Below, in pieces: positions 42,158-51,129 of a stretch of 64,000 nucleotides of DNA (its first letter is position 1; each line of letters opens with the position of its first letter). The stretch covers positions 171,000 through 234,999 of the forward strand of contig NZ_BMQK01000011.1 in NCBI RefSeq assembly GCF_014648075.1, read 5' to 3'. The notes below the pieces were generated by a model. That model saw nothing but the letters and a program-made list of their open reading frames with translations, ran no database searches and was not told the DNA's origin. This DNA comes from Streptomyces ruber. Lineage in GTDB: Bacteria; Actinomycetota; Actinomycetes; Streptomycetales; Streptomycetaceae. The position numbers were made by a program, and so were the translations under genes.

Positions 42158-45007
42158 TCACCCGGAGAAGCCGACGTGCGCGAGCCGCAGCGGGCCGCGC
42201 AGCCCGAGGTGGACGTCGTGCACGCCCGCGGCCGTGACGTCGGCGCTCAGCGTGGTGTAGTCGTACGGGCCCGGGGTGCCGGGGGACAGCGGCAGCACCG
42301 CGAGGACCGGTCCGCCGTTGAGGGAGAACGCGATCTCGCCCTCGCCCGCCGCCTCCACCGTGACCCGCGCGACGCCGTCGCCGAAGTCGCAGTCCTGGAA
42401 GAGCAGTTCGCCCGTGCCGGCGCCGACGGGCGTCACCGCGTCGCCCGCCGCCTTCGCCCGGTCGACGATCTCCGTGCCGCGCTGGTCGTCGAAGTCGGCG
42501 GCGTCCAGACCGCGCACCAGGACCGGACGGGGGGTGGCGGGCTCGCCGCCCAGCCGGACCGTGCCGGTCAGGCGGACGTCCTCGCTGGACGCGCCGGCCA
42601 GCAGCTCGTACGCACCGGGCGCCACGCGGTACCGGCCCTGCGCCACGTCCCAGAACGCGAACGCCTCCTGGGGGACGTGGAGGACCAGCCGGGCCGAGGC
42701 GCCGGGCGCGAGGGTGACGCGGCGGTGGGCGGCCAGCTCGCGGCGGGGGCGCGGCACCGACGGGTCCACGGCCCGCACGTACAGCTGGGCCACCTCGTCG
42801 GCCGTCCGGTCGCCGGTGTTGGTGACGGTGAAGGCCACCCGGACGCCGCCGTCCTCCGTACCGCACTCCAGGCCGTCGTACCGGAAGTCGCCGTACGACA
42901 GCCCGTGCCCGAACGGGAACAGCGGCGTCCCCTCGAAGTACAGGTACGTCTGGCGGCTGCCGATCACGTCGTAGTCCAGCAGGCCGGGCAGGTCCGCGTC
43001 GGAGGCGTACCAGGTCTGCGGCAGGCGGCCCGCGGGGGAGACGTCGCCGGCGAGGACGCGGGCCAGGGCGGTGCCCGCGGCCTGGCCGCCGTGCGCGGTC
43101 CACAGCAGCGCGGGCAGGCCGGTGTGGTCGACCGCGTACGGGTACGCCGAGGTCAGGACCAGGACCGTGCGCGGGTTGGCGGCGCGGGCGGCGCGCAGCA
43201 GGCGTTCCTGGTGCGCGGGCAGGCGCAGGGTGGTGCGGTCCTCGGTCTCGCGCCCGTTGATGTGCGGGTCGTTGCCCGCGACGACCACGACCACGTCGGC
43301 CCCGGCGGCGGCCCGGGCGACGGCGTCCTCGCCGCGTTCGGCGACGACGAGCTCGAAGACCGTCGGATGTTCCTCGCCCGCCGCGGCAACCTTCACCCCG
43401 TCGGCGGCGACGGAGACATGGCCACCCGTTCCCGTGTGCCTGAGGAGGTGACCGTGAGCATGGGGTTCGAGGCGGAAGGTCTCCTGGACGACCCAGCCGC
43501 CGGGCTGGTCCGCGGAGGCGCGTACGTACCCGTCGTCGGCGACCGAGAGGTAGCGGCCGTCCGGTGCGCGGAAGGTGAGGACGCCGTCGCCCCAGTCGGC
43601 CATGGCCAGCTCGGTGCCGTCGGCGTCGGCGGTGAGCGGGGGCAGGTCGGTGCGGCCCGCGAGCAGCGCGGGGTCGAGGGCGCCGTCCGCGCCGCGCGCC
43701 TCGTCCCCGGCGCCGGCGGCCTCCCGGACCGTCAGGTACGTCCCCGCGGGGGTCCGCAGCCGTACCCGGTCCACCCCCTCGGCGAAGGTGACGTGCCCGG
43801 CGCCGAACCGCTCGTACAGGCCCTCCAGCGGGGTGGAGCGGTGGATCAGCGTGCCGCTGTACCAGTCGAGCTTGCACTCGTCGGCGAGGAGCCCGACGAC
43901 GGCGACGCGGGTGCCCTCGGCGAGGGGCAGCAGACCGCCCTCGTTCTTCAGCAGGACGACCGCCTGTTCGGCCGCCTCCTGGGCGAGCGCCCGGTGGGCG
44001 GGGGTGTCGAAGTCCCGCGTGTGCGCGTACGGGTCCGCCTCGGGGTCGAACTCGCCGAGCCGGAAGCGGACCGAGAGCTGGCGGCGCACGGCCCGGTCGA
44101 TGTCGTCCTCGCTCAGCAGGTCCTCGGCGAGGGCGGTGCGGACGCGGTCGATGGTCTTCGAGCTGTCCGTGCCGTGGTCGGTGAAGCTGTCGACCCCGGC
44201 GCGCAGCGCGGCCGCCGTGGCCTCGGCGTGGGTGTCGAAGTAGTGCTCGGAGTCGACCAGGTTCGAGGGCGCGCCCGCGTCCGAGCAGACGAGGAGGTCC
44301 TCGTCGGTCCAGGTGCGCAGATGCTCCTCCAGGTAGGGGGAGACGTGGTTCGGGCGGCCGTTGACCAGGTTGTACGCGGGCATCACCCCGGCCACCGCGC
44401 CCGCCCGGACCGTGTCGCGGAAGGCGCGCAGGTCGTACTCGTGCAGCACCCGCGGGCGGACCGAGGAGGAGGTCAGGTCGCGCTCGGTCTCGTTGTTGTG
44501 GGCGAGCCAGTGCTTGAGGACCGGCGCCGTGCGCCAGAACACCGGGTGATCACCGCGCAGGCCGCGGGTGTACGCGGTCGCGATGGCGGACGTCAGCCCC
44601 GGGTCCTCGGAGTACCCCTCCTCGTTGCGGCCCCACAGCGGGTGGCGCAGCAGGTTCACCACGGGCGCCCAGACGTTGAGTCCCACGCGGTCGTCGCGGG
44701 CGCGCATGGCGCGGGCCTCGGTGGACACCGCCTCCCCGACCCGCCGGACGAGGTCCTCGTTCCAGGTCGCGCCCAGGCCCACCGCCTGCGGGAACACGGT
44801 GGCCGGGCCCATCCACGCCACCCCGTGCAGGGCCTCCTGGCCGGTGCGGAACGCGGCGACGCCGAGGCGCTCGACCGCGGGGGCGAACTGGTGCAGGAGC
44901 GCGATGCGCTCGTCGAGCGTCAGCCGCTCCAGCAGATCGTCGACGCGTCGGGCGAGCGGCAGCCGCGGGTCGCGGAAAGGCAGGACGGGTGGCGTCTGTG
45001 CGGTCAC
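42158..45007 (-). CDS. GH3 beta-glucosidase with inserted beta-trefoil-like domain
   Basis: A 949-aa glycoside hydrolase family 3 enzyme without a signal peptide, so intracellular. The nucleophile Asp is D243 in LLVCSDAGAPS; substrate-binding KHWLAHNNE and the GRNEEGYSEDP loop are present. Residues about 412-556 form an insertion within the second domain whose pattern (GTYLTV, APDGRYLSVADDGYV, FRLEP, GGHVSVAADG) looks like a fascin-type beta-trefoil, where other GH3 enzymes carry PA14. A fibronectin-III-like domain (about 690-790) and a CBM6-like C-terminus follow. GTG 45007 follows AAGGGGA. Operator TCGAAGCGCTTCGA lies 39 bp upstream, so LacI control is expected. Likely removes beta-glucose (or xylose) from imported oligosaccharides. 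Confidence 0.9.
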   Translation of the reverse strand: MTAQTPPVLPFRDPRLPLARRVDDLLERLTLDERIALLHQFAPAVERLGVAAFRTGQEALHGVAWMGPATVFPQAVGLGATWNEDLVRRVGEAVSTEARAMRARDDRVGLNVWAPVVNLLRHPLWGRNEEGYSEDPGLTSAIATAYTRGLRGDHPVFWRTAPVLKHWLAHNNETERDLTSSSVRPRVLHEYDLRAFRDTVRAGAVAGVMPAYNLVNGRPNHVSPYLEEHLRTWTDEDLLVCSDAGAPSNLVDSEHYFDTHAEATAAALRAGVDSFTDHGTDSSKTIDRVRTALAEDLLSEDDIDRAVRRQLSVRFRLGEFDPEADPYAHTRDFDTPAHRALAQEAAEQAVVLLKNEGGLLPLAEGTRVAVVGLLADECKLDWYSGTLIHRSTPLEGLYERFGAGHVTFAEGVDRVRLRTPAGTYLTVREAAGAGDEARGADGALDPALLAGRTDLPPLTADADGTELAMADWGDGVLTFRAPDGRYLSVADDGYVRASADQPGGWVVQETFRLEPHAHGHLLRHTGTGGHVSVAADGVKVAAAGEEHPTVFELVVAERGEDAVARAAAGADVVVVVAGNDPHINGRETEDRTTLRLPAHQERLLRAARAANPRTVLVLTSAYPYAVDHTGLPALLWTAHGGQAAGTALARVLAGDVSPAGRLPQTWYASDADLPGLLDYDVIGSRQTYLYFEGTPLFPFGHGLSYGDFRYDGLECGTEDGGVRVAFTVTNTGDRTADEVAQLYVRAVDPSVPRPRRELAAHRRVTLAPGASARLVLHVPQEAFAFWDVAQGRYRVAPGAYELLAGASSEDVRLTGTVRLGGEPATPRPVLVRGLDAADFDDQRGTEIVDRAKAAGDAVTPVGAGTGELLFQDCDFGDGVARVTVEAAGEGEIAFSLNGGPVLAVLPLSPGTPGPYDYTTLSADVTAAGVHDVHLGLRGPLRLAHVGFSG

Positions 45008-45045
45008 TGTGGGGTTCCCCTTGCGATGGAGCGGCGAGGCGCCTT

Positions 45046-45059
45046 TCGAAGCGCTTCGA
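45046..45059. promoter_or_regulatory. LacI-type operator upstream of GH3 gene
   Basis: TCGAAGCGCTTCGA, a perfect 14-bp palindrome with the central GCGC typical of LacI-family sites. The same sequence recurs at 45182 and 55327, with a near copy at 55226. Confidence 0.85.
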
Positions 45060-45181
45060 TGCTCATTCGCCCCCCGTACGAGTGTCAAGACACCGTCCCC
45101 TCAGACCTCTCTCAAACCTCCGAGGAATTGCGTGTACGCCCCTTGTGCACCCCCAGCGGTTCACTTAACCTCGCAGCAACT

Positions 45182-45195
45182 TCGAAGCGCTTCGA
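45182..45195. promoter_or_regulatory. LacI-type operator upstream of sugar importer operon
   Basis: Second exact copy of TCGAAGCGCTTCGA, 158 bp before the substrate-binding protein gene and 12 bp after a candidate -10 (TTAACC), a position suited to repression. Confidence 0.85.
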
Positions 45196-45352
45196 CGCCG
45201 AGGGGCACATTCTCCGTGTGCACAGCCCTCCGATGTTCCGATGCTCCGGAGTTGATGGGCACCGGTCTCTGCACAGCCAGTTCCGCTCAAGACACCGCAG
45301 CCGACGGCCTCCCCGCCGGGTGTCCTGGTGTGCGCCACGAAGGGTTGACGCA

Positions 45353-47041
45353 ATGACGCCGAACTCCGCCGCCTCCGCTCCCAGCCGGAGAAGATTCCTC
45401 GCCTCGACGGCGGTCGCCGCCGCCGCAGTGGCCGGAGGGGCGCCGCTGCTCACCGCCTGCGGTGGACCGGACAGCGGCTCCCGCGACGGCACCACCTCGG
45501 GCAAGGACGCCAAGAAGCTGTTACCGGCGTACGTGGCCGGCAACGTCGTCACCCCCGACATCCCCAGCAAGAACGGTTCGGCGGCCGGCTTCACCGGCAA
45601 GCTCGACCTGGCGGACCTCAGGACCTCCGTACCGCGGAAGCTCGGCAAGGGCAGCCGGGTCACCGTCATGTCACCGTTCTGGGGCTCCCCGCCGAAGGCG
45701 GACAACGCCTACTACCAGGCGATGAACGAGCTCATCGGCGTCGACGTGGTCTGGCAGAACCAGGACGGCAACACCTACGACCAGAAGCTCGGCGCGGTCC
45801 TCGCCTCCAGCGACGTCCCCGACGTGGTGGTCGTCCCCGGCTGGAACATGTCCGGCAAGATCCCCAGCGCCGTCATCGGCAAGTTCGCCGACCTCGGCCC
45901 CTACCTCTCCGGGGACGCGGTCAAGGACTACCCGAACCTCGCGGCGATCCCCAGCGACGCCTGGCAGCGCTCGATCTTCGGCGGCGCGCTGCGCGGCCTG
46001 CCGATGCCCTCCTCGTACGTCACCAACATCGTGCCCCTGTACCGGCAGGACGTCTTCGAGGCGGAGGGCTACGAGGTCCCCACGTCCTGCGACGCGTTCA
46101 TGGCGCTGGCCAAGGACATCACCAACGCCAGGGCCAAGCGGTGGGCCTGCCTGGACATGAAGTGGACCGCGTTCCAGGCCTTCGGCGTGCCCTCCGGCGA
46201 GGAGAAGTCGCTCGGCTGGAACGAGACCGACGGCAAGCTGGTCCACCGCGTCGAGACCGACGAGTACCTGGAAGCCCTGGAGTGGACGCGCAAGCTGTTC
46301 GCCGCCGGTGTCGTCCACCCCGACGCCGAGCTGGGCAAGAGCAGCGCCCAGGACGCCGGCCCGAAGTTCGCCGCCGGCGAGTTCCTGATCTACGCCCAGG
46401 ATCTGTCGCAGTGGTGGAGCCGCACCGCCGAACAGGCCGTGCAGAACCCGGAGTTCAGGATCTGGGGCATGGACGTCTTCGGCCACGACGGCGGCGACCC
46501 CACGCTGTGGGCCAAGAACCCGGCGACCATCTTCGCCTTCGTCAACAAGAAGGCGAAGGAGTCCGTGATCCGTGACGTGCTGGCCGTCGCCAACGTCACC
46601 GCCGCGCCGTACGGCACCAAGGAGTACATGGCCACCAACTACGGCGTAGAGGGCACCCACTACACGGTCGAGGACGGCGTCCCCACCAAGACCGACCAGG
46701 GCAACATCGACGTGATGAACGCCTACGTGATGATCGCGAGCCCCGCCGCGACCATCGCCCACCCGGACTTCCCCGAGGTCGCCAAGGGCCAGGTCGAGTG
46801 GCAGCAGCGGATGGGCGCCTTCACCCGCAAGTCGTCCTTCTACGGCATGCAGATCACCGAGCCCGCCCGCTGGACCAACCTCTCCAACGACTTCGAACAG
46901 CTGGAGGACGACTTCGTCCGCGGCCGCAAGAAGATGAGCGACGTCCAGCAGGCCGTCTCCGACTGGCGCAGCAAGGGCGGCGACGAACTGCGCGACTGGT
47001 ACCGGAAGCTGCTCGACGAGAACGGCCCGGCGGCGAGCTGA
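45353..47041 (+). CDS. Sugar ABC transporter substrate-binding lipoprotein
   Basis: A 562-aa extracytoplasmic binding protein. Signal: SRRRFLASTAVAAAAVAGG with a basic twin-Arg-like start and lipobox LTAC. The length, the PFWGSPPKADNAYYQAM start of the mature domain and the partner permeases place it with the large LplA/YtcQ-type binding proteins used for complex plant oligosaccharides. ATG 45353 follows CGAAGGG. First gene of an operon running through two permeases and GH42, GH95 and possibly GH12 genes. A LacI operator lies upstream. The bound sugar is inferred to be a xyloglucan-type oligosaccharide. Confidence 0.9.
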   Translation: MTPNSAASAPSRRRFLASTAVAAAAVAGGAPLLTACGGPDSGSRDGTTSGKDAKKLLPAYVAGNVVTPDIPSKNGSAAGFTGKLDLADLRTSVPRKLGKGSRVTVMSPFWGSPPKADNAYYQAMNELIGVDVVWQNQDGNTYDQKLGAVLASSDVPDVVVVPGWNMSGKIPSAVIGKFADLGPYLSGDAVKDYPNLAAIPSDAWQRSIFGGALRGLPMPSSYVTNIVPLYRQDVFEAEGYEVPTSCDAFMALAKDITNARAKRWACLDMKWTAFQAFGVPSGEEKSLGWNETDGKLVHRVETDEYLEALEWTRKLFAAGVVHPDAELGKSSAQDAGPKFAAGEFLIYAQDLSQWWSRTAEQAVQNPEFRIWGMDVFGHDGGDPTLWAKNPATIFAFVNKKAKESVIRDVLAVANVTAAPYGTKEYMATNYGVEGTHYTVEDGVPTKTDQGNIDVMNAYVMIASPAATIAHPDFPEVAKGQVEWQQRMGAFTRKSSFYGMQITEPARWTNLSNDFEQLEDDFVRGRKKMSDVQQAVSDWRSKGGDELRDWYRKLLDENGPAAS

Positions 47042-47070
47042 CCGGCGCACGCGAGGCGAGGAGGACGGCC

Positions 47071-48114
47071 GTGTCCCACAGCACGGTGCCCCGGAGCAGA
47101 GCCGAGGCCGTGACGAAGGAGAACGAGACCCCGGTGGCGTCCGGCGGCGCCACCGGCCCCCGACGCCGGAGGCGACCGCCCACCGGAAGACCGGGCCTGA
47201 GAACCAGGCTCAGACGCGACCGCGTACTGCTGCTGATGACACTGCCGGCCGTACTGCTGGTCCTGCTCTTCAACTACCTGCCGATCCTCGGCAACGTCGT
47301 CGCCTTCCAGAGCTACGACCCCTACATCAGCGACAACGGCATCGTCTCCATCCTGAACAGCCCCTTCGTCGGACTGGAGAACTTCCAGCGGATCATCGAG
47401 GACTCCGCCTTCTGGAACGCCGTGAAGAACACACTGGTGCTCTTCTTCCTCCAGCTCGTCCTCTACTTCCCGATCCCGATCCTGCTCGCGCTGCTCATCA
47501 ACAGCGTCGTCCGGCCCCGGGTGCGGGCGATCTCGCAGGCGGTCCTGTACCTGCCGCACTTCTTCTCGTGGGTGCTGGTCATCGCCGTCTTCCAGCAGCT
47601 CCTCGGCGGCGCGGGACTCCTCTCCCAACTGCTGCGGGAGAACGGGTACGACGGCCTGGACATCATGACGAACCCGGACACCTTCGCCTTCCTGATCACC
47701 GCGCAGAGCGTGTGGAAGGACGCCGGCTGGGGGATCATCGTCTTCCTCGCGGCGCTGGCCTCGGTCAACCCCGACCTGTACGAGGCCGCCGCGATGGACG
47801 GCGCTAACCGCTGGCGCCGCATGTGGCACGTCACCCTGCCCGCGCTGCGCCCGGTGATCGCCCTGCTGCTGGTCCTCCGGGTCGGCGACGCGCTCACCGT
47901 CGGCTTCGAGCAGATCCTGCTGCAACGGGACGCCGTCGGACCCGGCGCGGCGGAGGTCCTCGACACCTTCGTCTGGTGGAACGGCGTACGCAACCAGGAC
48001 TTCGGCTACGCGGCCGCCGCAGGGCTCGTCAAGGGCGTCGTGAGCCTCGGCCTGGTCCTCGCCGCGAACAAGGTGGCCCACCTCATGGGCGAGCAGGGGG
48101 TGTACAAGAAATGA
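47071..48114 (+). CDS. Sugar ABC transporter permease (LplB-like)
   Basis: A 347-aa permease. After a basic N-terminus (RRRRRPPTGRPG) come six hydrophobic segments, beginning VLLLMTLPAVLLVLLFNYLP. The conserved EAA loop reads YEAAAMDGANRWRRMWHVTLP (core EAAAMDGAN). GTG 47071 follows GAGGAGGAC; the next gene overlaps as ATGA. Partner of the permease at 48111-49070. Confidence 0.92.
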   Translation: MSHSTVPRSRAEAVTKENETPVASGGATGPRRRRRPPTGRPGLRTRLRRDRVLLLMTLPAVLLVLLFNYLPILGNVVAFQSYDPYISDNGIVSILNSPFVGLENFQRIIEDSAFWNAVKNTLVLFFLQLVLYFPIPILLALLINSVVRPRVRAISQAVLYLPHFFSWVLVIAVFQQLLGGAGLLSQLLRENGYDGLDIMTNPDTFAFLITAQSVWKDAGWGIIVFLAALASVNPDLYEAAAMDGANRWRRMWHVTLPALRPVIALLLVLRVGDALTVGFEQILLQRDAVGPGAAEVLDTFVWWNGVRNQDFGYAAAAGLVKGVVSLGLVLAANKVAHLMGEQGVYKK

Positions 48115-49070
48115 CCGCCGTCATCGGCAAGGACGTACGGCAGCCGGTGCGGGAGCCCGCCCGGAGACCCGGCCGCTGGGCCGCCCCGCCCCGGCCGGTC
48201 TGGGAGGAGGAGCCCAGCAGGGCGGGGCTCGCGGGCAAGGGCCTCGTCCTGGCCCTGGCCTGCCTCGCGATCGTCTTCCCGCTCTGGATCGTCGTCGTCA
48301 CCAGCCTGTCCTCGCGGAGGACCATCGACGAGGCCGGCGGCCTGGTGATGATCCCCGAGGACATCACCTTCGTCGCCTACCAGGAACTGCTCAGCGGAGG
48401 CCAGGTCACCCGCGCCGCGGCCGTCAGCCTCGGGATCACGCTCGTCGGCACGCTGTTCTCGATGACGGTGTCCGTGCTCTGCGCCTACGGACTCTCCCGC
48501 ACCGGCTCACCGGGCCACCGCTGGATCCTGATGACGCTGCTGGCCACCATGTTCTTCAGCGCCGGACTCATCCCGACCTACCTGCTGGTGCAGTCGATCG
48601 GCCTGACGGACACCTACCTCGCGCTGATCCTGCCGAGCGCGATCAGCGTCTTCAACATCCTGGTCCTGCGCGGCTTCTTCATGGGCATCTCGCAGGAACT
48701 GATCGACAGCGCCCGCATCGACGGCGCGGGCGACGTCCGCATCCTGTGGCGGATCGTCATGCCGCTGTCGCGCGCGGTCCTGGCGGTGATCACCCTGTTC
48801 TACGCCGTCGGCTACTGGAGCGCCTGGTTCAACGCCTCCCTGTACCTCAACGACCAGGACATGATGCCGCTGCAGAACGTCATGATCCAGCTCGTGCAGA
48901 AGCAGGAGGCACCGGTGGGCCTCGGCCAGGCCATCAAGACCGGCGAACTGTCCGGTCTCGCCGTGCAGATGGCCGTCATGGTCATGGCCCTGCTGCCCGT
49001 CGCCGTCCTGTCGCCCTTCGTCCAGAAGCACTTCCGGAAGGGCATGCTCACCGGCGCGGTCAAGGGATGA
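48111..49070 (+). CDS. Sugar ABC transporter permease (YtcP-like)
   Basis: A 319-aa permease with six hydrophobic segments, FPLWIVVVTSLSS after the first, and the loop QELIDSARIDGAGDVRILWR (core DSARIDGAG). The ATG overlaps the previous stop (ATGA). There is no ATPase gene in the operon; in Streptomyces many sugar importers share the ATPase MsiK encoded elsewhere, which is the likely partner here (established practice, not visible in the window). Confidence 0.92.
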   Translation: MTAVIGKDVRQPVREPARRPGRWAAPPRPVWEEEPSRAGLAGKGLVLALACLAIVFPLWIVVVTSLSSRRTIDEAGGLVMIPEDITFVAYQELLSGGQVTRAAAVSLGITLVGTLFSMTVSVLCAYGLSRTGSPGHRWILMTLLATMFFSAGLIPTYLLVQSIGLTDTYLALILPSAISVFNILVLRGFFMGISQELIDSARIDGAGDVRILWRIVMPLSRAVLAVITLFYAVGYWSAWFNASLYLNDQDMMPLQNVMIQLVQKQEAPVGLGQAIKTGELSGLAVQMAVMVMALLPVAVLSPFVQKHFRKGMLTGAVKG

Positions 49071-49098
49071 GTCAGATCTCCGCCACGCCCTCCCGCTC

Positions 49099-49140
49099 CC
49101 GCCGTGGCCGGCCGTGCCTGTCCCCGGCCGGCCACGGCGG
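49099..49140 (+). terminator. Intercistronic hairpin before GH42 gene
   Basis: A perfect 16-bp stem (49099-49114 with 49125-49140) with a 10-nt loop lies between the second permease and the GH42 gene, whose start is 22 bp further on. It may partly terminate, or stabilise the upstream importer message so that transporter and enzyme levels differ. Confidence 0.65.
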
Positions 49141-49161
49141 GCCCAAGTCCCGGAAGCCCTG

Positions 49162-51129
49162 ATGCCTCAGCTCAGCGATGCCACCCGCGGCCGCGTTCTC
49201 CTCGGCGGCGACTACAACCCCGAGCAGTGGCCGGAGGAAACCTGGTACGACGACGTCCGCCTCATGAAGGACGCCGGGGTCAACTCCGTCACCGTCGGCG
49301 TCTTCTCCTGGGCCCGACTCGAACCCCGCCCGGGCGTCCACGACTTCGGCTGGCTGGACCGGCTGCTGGACCTGGTGCACGGACACGGCATCGGCGTCGT
49401 CCTCGCCACCCCCACCGCCGCGCCCCCGCCCTGGCTGGGCCGGCTGCACCCGGACACCCTGCCCGTCGACGAGGACGGCCGCACCGAGTGGTGGGGCGGC
49501 CGTCAGCACTTCTCGCACTCCAGCGCCACCTACCGCCGCCACGCCGCCGCCATCACCGAGGCCCTCGCCGCCCGCTACGGCGGCCACCCCGCCCTCACGA
49601 TGTGGCACATCAACAACGAGTACTGCACCTACGACCACGGCGACGAGGCCGCCGCCCGCTTCCGCGGCTGGCTGCGGGACCGCTACGGCACCCTCGACGC
49701 CCTCAACACCGCCTGGGGGACCGCCTTCTGGAGCCAGGGCTACGGCGACTGGGAGGAGATCCTGCCGTCCCGCCGTGCCCACTACCTGAAGAACCCCACC
49801 CAGGTCCTGGACTTCCGGCGCTTCACCTCCGACATGCTCCTCGAGTGCTACACCGCCGAACGCGACATCGTCCGCCGGCACACCCCGCACATCCCGGTGA
49901 CCACCAACTTCATGCCGCTGTGGTTCGGGCAGGACGCGTGGCGCTGGGCAGGCGAGGAGGACGTCGTCTCCGTCGACCTCTACCCCGACCCGCGCGACCC
50001 GTACGGCGCCCAGGAAGGGGCGCTCGTCCAGGACCTGACCCGCTCCCAGGCCCGCGGCCCCTGGATGCTCATGGAGCAGGCGACCGGCGCGGTCGGCTGG
50101 CGGGACGTGGACCAGCCCAAACCGCGCGGCCTGAACCGCCTCTGGTCGCTGCAGGCCGTGGCCCGTGGCGCGGACGCCGTCTGCTACTTCCAGTGGCGCC
50201 GGTCCCGCCAGGGCGCGGAGAAGTTCCACTCCGCGATGCTCGGCCACGCGGGCGAGCACGGCCGCGTCTTCCAGGAGGTCAAGCGGCTCGGCGCCGACCT
50301 GGCCACGCTCGGCCCCCGGGTGTCCGGCACCCGGATCGAGGCGGACGTCGCCGTCCTGCACGACTGGCACTCCTGGTGGGCCGGCACCCAGGAGGCCCGC
50401 CCCTTCGCCCACGCCGACCTGCCCGTCGTCCTGCGCGCCTGGCACCGCGCCCTGTGGGAGGCGCACCTCACCACCGACTTCGCCCACCCCACGCACGACC
50501 TGTCCCGCTACCGGCTGGTGGCCGTCCCGCAGCTCTACCTCCTCACCGACGCGGCCGTCGACAACCTCCTCGCGTACGTCCACGGCGGCGGCACCCTGGT
50601 CTGCGGCTTCCTGACCGGCATCGCCGACGAGGACGACCGGGTGCGGCCCGGCGGCATGGACGCCCGGCTGCGCGGCCTGTTCGGCATCCGCACCCTGCAC
50701 GAATGGTGGCCGCTGCCCGCGGGCGGGACGGTCCCGTGCGACGGCTTCCGGGGCACCCTGTGGTCGGAGGAGCTGGAGGCCGACGGCACCGCCGACGAGA
50801 CCGTCCCCTACCGGGGCGGGGAACTGGACGGACTGCCCGCCGTGCTGGGCAAGGGCCGCGCCTGGTACCTCTCCACGCTCCCCGAGCCGGAGGCGCTGCG
50901 CACCCTGCTGACCCGGATCGCGGAGGGAGCGGGCGTACGGCCGGTGCTCGACGGGCTGCCCGACGGGGTGGAGGCGGTCCGCCGGGGCGACGCGCTGTTC
51001 CTGCTCAACCACGGGCGGGACGAGGTCACGGTCGACGTGCCCGGTACGCATCGTGACCTGCTGACGGGCGAGGTGGCCGACGGGTCGGTCGTGCTCGGCC
51101 GGTACGGCGTGGCGGTGCTGTCGTCATGA
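49162..51129 (+). CDS. GH42 beta-galactosidase
   Basis: A 655-aa beta-galactosidase of family 42 without a signal peptide. It opens with GGDYNPEQWPEETW, typical of the family. The acid/base is E153 in HINNEY and the nucleophile E305 in LMEQATG; the trimerisation and small C-terminal beta domains follow. ATG 49162 is preceded by GGAAG. It sits in the importer operon, and the next gene overlaps its stop (ATGA). In the xyloglucan model it would remove beta-1,2-galactose exposed after defucosylation; ordinary beta-galactoside use is the alternative. Confidence 0.92.
   Translation: MPQLSDATRGRVLLGGDYNPEQWPEETWYDDVRLMKDAGVNSVTVGVFSWARLEPRPGVHDFGWLDRLLDLVHGHGIGVVLATPTAAPPPWLGRLHPDTLPVDEDGRTEWWGGRQHFSHSSATYRRHAAAITEALAARYGGHPALTMWHINNEYCTYDHGDEAAARFRGWLRDRYGTLDALNTAWGTAFWSQGYGDWEEILPSRRAHYLKNPTQVLDFRRFTSDMLLECYTAERDIVRRHTPHIPVTTNFMPLWFGQDAWRWAGEEDVVSVDLYPDPRDPYGAQEGALVQDLTRSQARGPWMLMEQATGAVGWRDVDQPKPRGLNRLWSLQAVARGADAVCYFQWRRSRQGAEKFHSAMLGHAGEHGRVFQEVKRLGADLATLGPRVSGTRIEADVAVLHDWHSWWAGTQEARPFAHADLPVVLRAWHRALWEAHLTTDFAHPTHDLSRYRLVAVPQLYLLTDAAVDNLLAYVHGGGTLVCGFLTGIADEDDRVRPGGMDARLRGLFGIRTLHEWWPLPAGGTVPCDGFRGTLWSEELEADGTADETVPYRGGELDGLPAVLGKGRAWYLSTLPEPEALRTLLTRIAEGAGVRPVLDGLPDGVEAVRRGDALFLLNHGRDEVTVDVPGTHRDLLTGEVADGSVVLGRYGVAVLSS

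Larger units (their letters stand above)
45008..45352. promoter_or_regulatory. Divergent promoter region with two operators
   Basis: 345 bp between the GH3 gene and the ABC importer operon. It holds operators at 45046-45059 and 45182-45195. For the rightward promoter, TTGTGC (45143-45148) and TTAACC (45165-45170), 16 bp apart, are a plausible -35/-10 pair, placing the second operator at or just past the start of transcription. No gene is seen. Confidence 0.65.
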
